Source: Helicostylum pulchrum | Taxonomy: Eukaryota > Mucoromycota > Mucoromycetes > Mucorales > Mucoraceae | Assembly: GCA_025677825.1 (NCBI GenBank) | Contig: JAIXMO010000012.1 | Location: 620,001-684,000, forward strand | Direction of reading: 5' to 3' | Length of the DNA: 64,000 nt | Part shown: positions 59,933 through 64,000 of the stretch, one piece after another | Position numbering within the stretch: position 1 is the first letter of the stretch | Layout of the letters: each line of letters starts with the position of its first letter | Translations under genes and position numbers: made by a program | Notes under the pieces: model-generated | What the model was told of the DNA's origin: nothing | Databases searched by the model: none | What the model saw: only the letters and a program-made list of their open reading frames with translations

Positions 59933-59960
<28 letters not shown>
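59933..59960 (+). repeat. Poly-T tract before the GT71 gene
   Basis: A 28-nt T run lies 19 nt upstream of the mannosyltransferase start codon. It is a possible poly(dA:dT) promoter element that keeps nucleosomes off, or an intron-like pyrimidine leader. Only the sequence is certain. Confidence 0.6.
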
Positions 59961-59964
<4 letters not shown>

Positions 59965-59978
59965 CATTTCTTAATTAA

Positions 59979-61511
59979 ATGAATAGTCGACTGCTCAAGT
60001 TTATTTCTATTGCGCTACTTATAGTTAGTATATGCTTTTTATTTAGTTATCTATTAGAATTGGAGCAAAATAACACACTCTTAAAAGAACAAGAAGACCA
60101 TGAAGAACAAATAAAAGAAAAATTAGCTCTTGAAGAAAAAGAAATTCAAAGAGTTGCCAGAATATTAAATAATAGAGCTGTTGTTGAACCTGAATTAACA
60201 CTGGAAAATACAAGAAATTTAAACGATTCTTATTACATTGCTGTACCTACTCGTGCTGAACCTTGGAAACCTGAAACACTTGAATTACTCAACTCACCTA
60301 TTGGTCAAGTAATTCAAGCTGATCTTTTTACTGTCCCTGAATTGTTACCCAGCTTCAAGGCACTAACAACACAAGAAAGACTATTCAAATCTTTATTTCA
60401 ATACTTTGATCCTATTATCGCTGAAGGTGTCATTGATGTCTCAAAACATCAAGACTTTAAAGAAACCTGGTTATTATATACTCGCTTAGAACGTATATTA
60501 TTTCCTTGGATTAGACCCAACTGGAAATCTGCTTTTGATATCAATTTATCTTCTTCAGGCGGTAAAGGTATTGTAATGTGTGTTGGTGATGGTCAATTCA
60601 TGCATGCTTCTACTTCTGTCAAAGCTATTCGTGAATTGTTAAAATCGGATTTACCAATTGAAATATTTTATATCGATGAATACGACTTATCCATTGAAAA
60701 CCGTGATTATTTTGATGCCATACCTAACGTAAAGACAAAATCTATTGATACTTATATTAATAACGCGTATACAAGACTTGGTGGTTGGTCTATTAAACCT
60801 TTTGCTATTTTAGCTAGTAGTTTTGATGAAGTTATGATGATGGATGCCGATGTTTTTATGTTTAATAAGCCTGAAACATTTTTTGAGGATAAAGGATATC
60901 AAAAGACTGGTGCTTTATTCTTTTTGGATCGTACATTATTTGATAACTTTTATGAAGGTAAAAAATGGTTACGATCTTTCTTGCCTACTTATAGTAGCTA
61001 TCTTGAACAATCAAGATGGTGGAAAACTACTTCTGCTCATGAACAAGAATCTGGTGTTGTATTGATGGATAAGCGTAAGGTTTTATTTGGGTTATTAGCT
61101 ACTTGTAAAATGAATGATAAAAATGAAAGAGACAAAGTTTCTTATAAACACTCACATGGTGATAAAGAAACATTTTGGATTGGATTTGAAATGATAGCTA
61201 CACCTTATTCATTTGTCAAGTCCGTTGGAGCTGTTATTGGTGGATTAGGTGATGCAGGTGCAGCAGAAACAGTATGTGGTAATCAACTTCACTTGGATGC
61301 AAATAACAAACCAATGTGGTGGAATGGAGGACTTTTACGTGATAAAAATAAATGGGATGATAGATACATGTCATTTACACATTTTGCTCAAGGTGAAGAT
61401 TGGGAATTTGAAACCTCTTGTGTTAGAGAAACTGATAAAATTACAGAATTAACAAAGTACGAAAGAGGTATTGGTAACAGATTAATAGAAATGGATAAAA
61501 AAAACAAGTAG
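59979..61511 (+). CDS. Alpha-1,3-mannosyltransferase of the MNN1 family (GT71)
   Basis: A single-exon gene of 510 residues, a type II Golgi membrane enzyme that adds alpha-1,3-mannose to glycans of cell-wall proteins. A short cytosolic end is followed by a signal anchor at 7-28 (FISIALLIVSICFLFSYLL), then a charged coiled stem (about 30-65). The catalytic part starts at about 195 with GKGIVMCVGDGQFMHA and SVKAIRELL. It includes EIFYIDEYDLS, the metal-binding DxD in EVMMMDADVFMF (about residue 289), then GALFFLDRTLF, the QESGVVLMDKRK block, KETFWIGFEM and NGGLLRDK near the end. Length and order fit the family. It converges on a GT15 mannosyltransferase gene, with only 15 nt between the stop codons. 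Confidence 0.9.
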   Translation: MNSRLLKFISIALLIVSICFLFSYLLELEQNNTLLKEQEDHEEQIKEKLALEEKEIQRVARILNNRAVVEPELTLENTRNLNDSYYIAVPTRAEPWKPETLELLNSPIGQVIQADLFTVPELLPSFKALTTQERLFKSLFQYFDPIIAEGVIDVSKHQDFKETWLLYTRLERILFPWIRPNWKSAFDINLSSSGGKGIVMCVGDGQFMHASTSVKAIRELLKSDLPIEIFYIDEYDLSIENRDYFDAIPNVKTKSIDTYINNAYTRLGGWSIKPFAILASSFDEVMMMDADVFMFNKPETFFEDKGYQKTGALFFLDRTLFDNFYEGKKWLRSFLPTYSSYLEQSRWWKTTSAHEQESGVVLMDKRKVLFGLLATCKMNDKNERDKVSYKHSHGDKETFWIGFEMIATPYSFVKSVGAVIGGLGDAGAAETVCGNQLHLDANNKPMWWNGGLLRDKNKWDDRYMSFTHFAQGEDWEFETSCVRETDKITELTKYERGIGNRLIEMDKKNK

Positions 61512-61526
61512 TTAAAACTTTTTTTT

Positions 61527-62731
61527 TTAATAAAATCTTAAACAACTATAACCATCATTGTCGAAATTTCGTTCAGGGCGACACGTACACTTTGAATATA
61601 ATGATTTTTCACTTGGACAATGAGTAAAATAATCTGCTACTCTATAGCCAATATCATCCCAAAAGTGAATATCTTGCTTTGTTAAAAACATGACTGCACC
61701 CATAGATTGAATGATTGGATCCCCCCATCTTTCATAAAATATACCATTCTTTTGATCCAAGTAGTTAAAAAACCGTTGATATTTTTCTCCTCTATAAAAA
61801 CTAACGTCTGCAATCTAATTAAACGATAATTTATTACTAACATACATACATACATACATATACGCACACTCTTTCTTTTTACCTGGAAATTATTCCAAAA
61901 ATGACAACCATTAAATACATTGGATTCATCTAAAATAAAATGCCACAGTGATTCTGGGTTACTAGTTGGTTGAATCCAGTCTTGATGCTCTTTTGCAAAG
62001 TCTAATACTGTTTGATACAAGGTTGGAATTGTTTCTCTATATTCATACAACGCCACAGAAAATGATGTTGTCTTTTTATTTTCAAACATGTACTGAAAGG
62101 GGTCTGTATCCATTGGACACAAGTATTCTGTTCCTGCTTCGAATCTCCAACTATAATCTAATTCTTGCATCAGAGCATGTCTATAAATTGTACCGGCCAT
62201 AAATCTAGACTGAAATCGATAGTCTTCACTATTACCAAACATGGTAGTATTTAAATCGTTGCGAGCTTGTGCCGCTTTTTGTAAATCTGTATTTTCGTTA
62301 TATCCATATAAATCACGTTGTACTCGTTCAAAGCGAACAGTAGCTTTAGTGAGTGAACTAGCCAATTCCATATACTCTTCAGAAAGTTCTTGATCTGTAT
62401 AAATAATATAAGGATAACTGTGCTGTTTATTAAACTGATCTTCTAGATTGCGAATGGTAAAACGTAATTTAGTAAGCGAAGCTGAATCACTCTTGACAAA
62501 AGTAACAAAGGCAGCTCTAAACCTATCGTGTGGATATGACAAATTGGCTGGATTATCATATTGCCAAGCTGAGGTACTGTAAGCAAAATAGTCATCGTCC
62601 CATGTTACTCCTAGTTTAGTTGTAATCGGATTGTTTTTACGTATAGTCGAGGTCGAAAATAAATAGATACCTGTCAGTATCACTATAGCAACTAATATAA
62701 TCCTGGTAGCTGGTTTATTCGAATTGATCAT
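61527..62731 (-). CDS. Alpha-1,2-mannosyltransferase of the KRE2/MNT1/KTR family (GT15)
   Basis: Two minus-strand exons (62731..61883, 61814..61527) give 378 residues, a type II Golgi enzyme extending O- and N-linked mannans. The signal anchor is at about 10-27 (IILVAIVILTGIYLFS). The catalytic domain shows FVTFVKSDSASLTKLRFTIR, YPYIIYTDQELSEE, RFQSRFMAGTIYRH, YSWRFEAGTEYLCPMDTDPF, then, across the intron, NGCHFWNNFQ joined to IADVSFYRGEKYQRFFNYLD, and ERWGDPIIQSMGAVMFL and IHFWDDIGYRVADYFTHCP. These are the standard GT15 blocks. It has one more Cys-rich end (KCTCRPERNFD). It is the convergent neighbour of the GT71 gene. Confidence 0.93.
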
Positions 62732-63417
62732 TTACAGAAACAAAAAAAAAAACAAAAAAAAAAGAGAAAGAGAAAGAAAGCGACTTTTTTTATAAAGTAT
62801 GCTTGAGGGTGCATGTTATTCAGTTCTTTTTACTGCAGATCCCCTTGGTAAACTCATTTTTTTTTTTTAACTTTTTGTGTGACCTTTAATTAAACTAAAA
62901 GGTCCATGGAATTTATAGTTTTTTTATTAAAAACATAAAAATCTAATATAAAAGCACACAATTGATTTGATACTCAACCTATTGCGTGCTGTCTTCTTTT
63001 ACTGCTGTATGTATACTTTTCTTACATTATAGCTTTGATTATATGATGCGTGTGTTTTCTTCTTCGTTTTAATTTAAAGCCCCGTTTACTCGCTCCTATC
63101 TTATAAATATAATCCCTCTGCCCCTTTTCTATTTATCTGATGAGCTGAGGGAGTTTTTTTTTTTAGCTATTGTTCATGTATGACATTTTTTATTGTTTTT
63201 GCGCTACCACAAATAGAGCATAAAAAAGGGCTTTGCTTATCTTTTATCTTTTATCTCTCTTTTTTTTTATTTTTATTCCATCTTTTCTTTTTTCTTTTAT
63301 TATACAGATAAAAAAAAGTGTATCTTTTTCCTTTTTACTGTATTCTTTTTTTACTCGATTTTAAATACAAGCCGTATAACTATTACTTTATAAAGTAGAC
63401 TACATATAAAAAAGATC
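62732..63417. promoter_or_regulatory. Shared upstream region of the GT15 and H+-ATPase genes
   Basis: This 0.69 kb stretch separates two divergent genes. The side toward the ATPase holds long C/T-rich tracts (about 63225-63300 and 63320-63350) with a TATA-like tataaa at 63390, about 28 nt before the start codon. Pyrimidine-rich leaders of this kind are common in strongly expressed fungal genes. No specific factor site was recognised. Confidence 0.4.
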
Positions 63418-64000
63418 ATGTCTATTAATAAACCAAATGAAACTATTCCGCTTACAACTATGGTTGAAAAGGAATGGAAAGATCAAGTCTCTCCAGACCT
63501 TGAAATATACTTGGATACACAACCTACGTACGGATTAACCGACGCGCAGGTTACTGACAGGTTATCAAAGTTTGGCCGGAACGAACTACAAGAAATTAAA
63601 AAGAGCAAAATTAAGCATTTTTTATCTTTTTGTAAGCATACACATACAATATATATTATTCCGTGGTATTTACTAATTTATCTTCTAGTTACGGGTGCTA
63701 TTGCATATCTTATGGAAATTTCAATTATTCTAACTGCTGTAACTCAAGACTGGGTAGACTTTAGCATTATTTTAGCCATGCTAGTGATTAATGCCTTGAT
63801 TGGATATAGCGAAGAAGCTAAAGCAGATTCTGCAGTAGCAGCATTAAAAAATAGTCTCGCCTTACACACACGGTGCTGGAGAAACGGAAAAATCATTGAA
63901 ATCGATGCAACCGAACTTGTCATTGGTGATGTAATTGTTATACGATTAGGTGATATTGTACCTGCCGATGTACGTTTATTAGGTATTGGTGCTACAGGTG
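63418..64000 (+). CDS. PMA1: Plasma-membrane H+-ATPase, N-terminal part (runs off the window)
   Basis: This is the start of a P3A-type proton pump that energises the cell membrane. Exon 1 (63418..63631) and exon 2 (63689 onward, open to the window end) give about 175 residues. The cytosolic N-terminus has the cation-ATPase pattern (YGLTDAQVTDRLSKFGRNEL). The first membrane helices read FLSFFTGAIAYLMEISIILT and DFSIILAMLVINALIGYSEE, followed by KADSAVAALKNSLA, the RCWRNGK turn, VIGDVIVIRLGDIVPADVRL. These match plant/fungal H+-ATPases better than calcium or sodium pumps. The DKTGT phosphorylation site lies beyond the window. Fungal genomes often hold several paralogues, so the exact orthologue is open. 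Confidence 0.9.
   Translation, partial: MSINKPNETIPLTTMVEKEWKDQVSPDLEIYLDTQPTYGLTDAQVTDRLSKFGRNELQEIKKSKIKHFLSFCKHTHTIYIIPWYLLIYLLVTGAIAYLMEISIILTAVTQDWVDFSIILAMLVINALIGYSEEAKADSAVAALKNSLALHTRCWRNGKIIEIDATELVIGDVIVIRLGDIVPADVRLLGIGATG

Overview
This window looks like nuclear DNA of an early-diverging filamentous fungus, most likely Mucoromycota (Mucorales-like). It is strongly AT-rich. Most genes are split by short introns (about 50-90 nt), 3' ends lie close together, and poly-A/T tracts are common. The housekeeping proteins are clearly fungal, and the decayed transposons are of kinds I know from Mucorales. The assignment is inference from protein character and gene structure; I could not run a search.

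Layout. The left part (1-14.2 kb) holds the end of an unidentified gene, a 3.1 kb empty stretch, deoxyhypusine hydroxylase, the F-actin capping protein beta subunit, a VIP36-type secretory lectin, proteasome subunit alpha-2, a RasGEF with a degenerate Ras-like N-terminal domain, and a convergent F-box gene. From 14.2 to 20.8 kb there is decayed DNA with a possible Ty3/Gypsy relic and imperfect 83-bp repeats. From 20.8 to 24.6 kb come a secreted double-psi-barrel-like protein, casein kinase II beta, a small one-pass membrane protein built from three small exons, and a stand-alone response regulator. From 25.2 to 27.8 kb lie relics of a Fanzor-type (TnpB-like) nuclease gene and a Mutator-like transposase. 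MCM7 and a convergent YheT-family hydrolase follow at 28.3-32.7 kb.

A second Fanzor-like pseudogene occupies 33.9-36.2 kb. It is followed by a TMEM184 homologue, an UNC93-like transporter, and at 44-46.4 kb an Ndc10/Crypton-type relic plus a third Fanzor-like C-terminal fragment. The right part (46.9-64 kb) is dense: an SLC25 carrier divergent from SF3B2, a BRL1/BRR6 nuclear-envelope gene, a coiled-coil protein, CTF4, KIN17, a possible KDZ-transposon relic, a divergent TFIIB-like factor, two convergent Golgi mannosyltransferases (GT71 and GT15) and the start of a plasma-membrane H+-ATPase.

Main discoveries: (1) a U12-type AT-AC intron in the BRL1/BRR6 homologue, supported by an exact donor, a good branch site, reading frame and recovery of the fourth conserved cysteine; (2) three independent decayed Fanzor-like loci in 21 kb; (3) a hidden 87-residue membrane-protein gene; (4) a pseudo-GTPase/RasGEF fusion. 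Functionally, MCM7 and CTF4 both act in the replisome, and GT71, GT15 and the lectin act in glycoprotein processing in the secretory pathway; otherwise the genes are not arranged by pathway.
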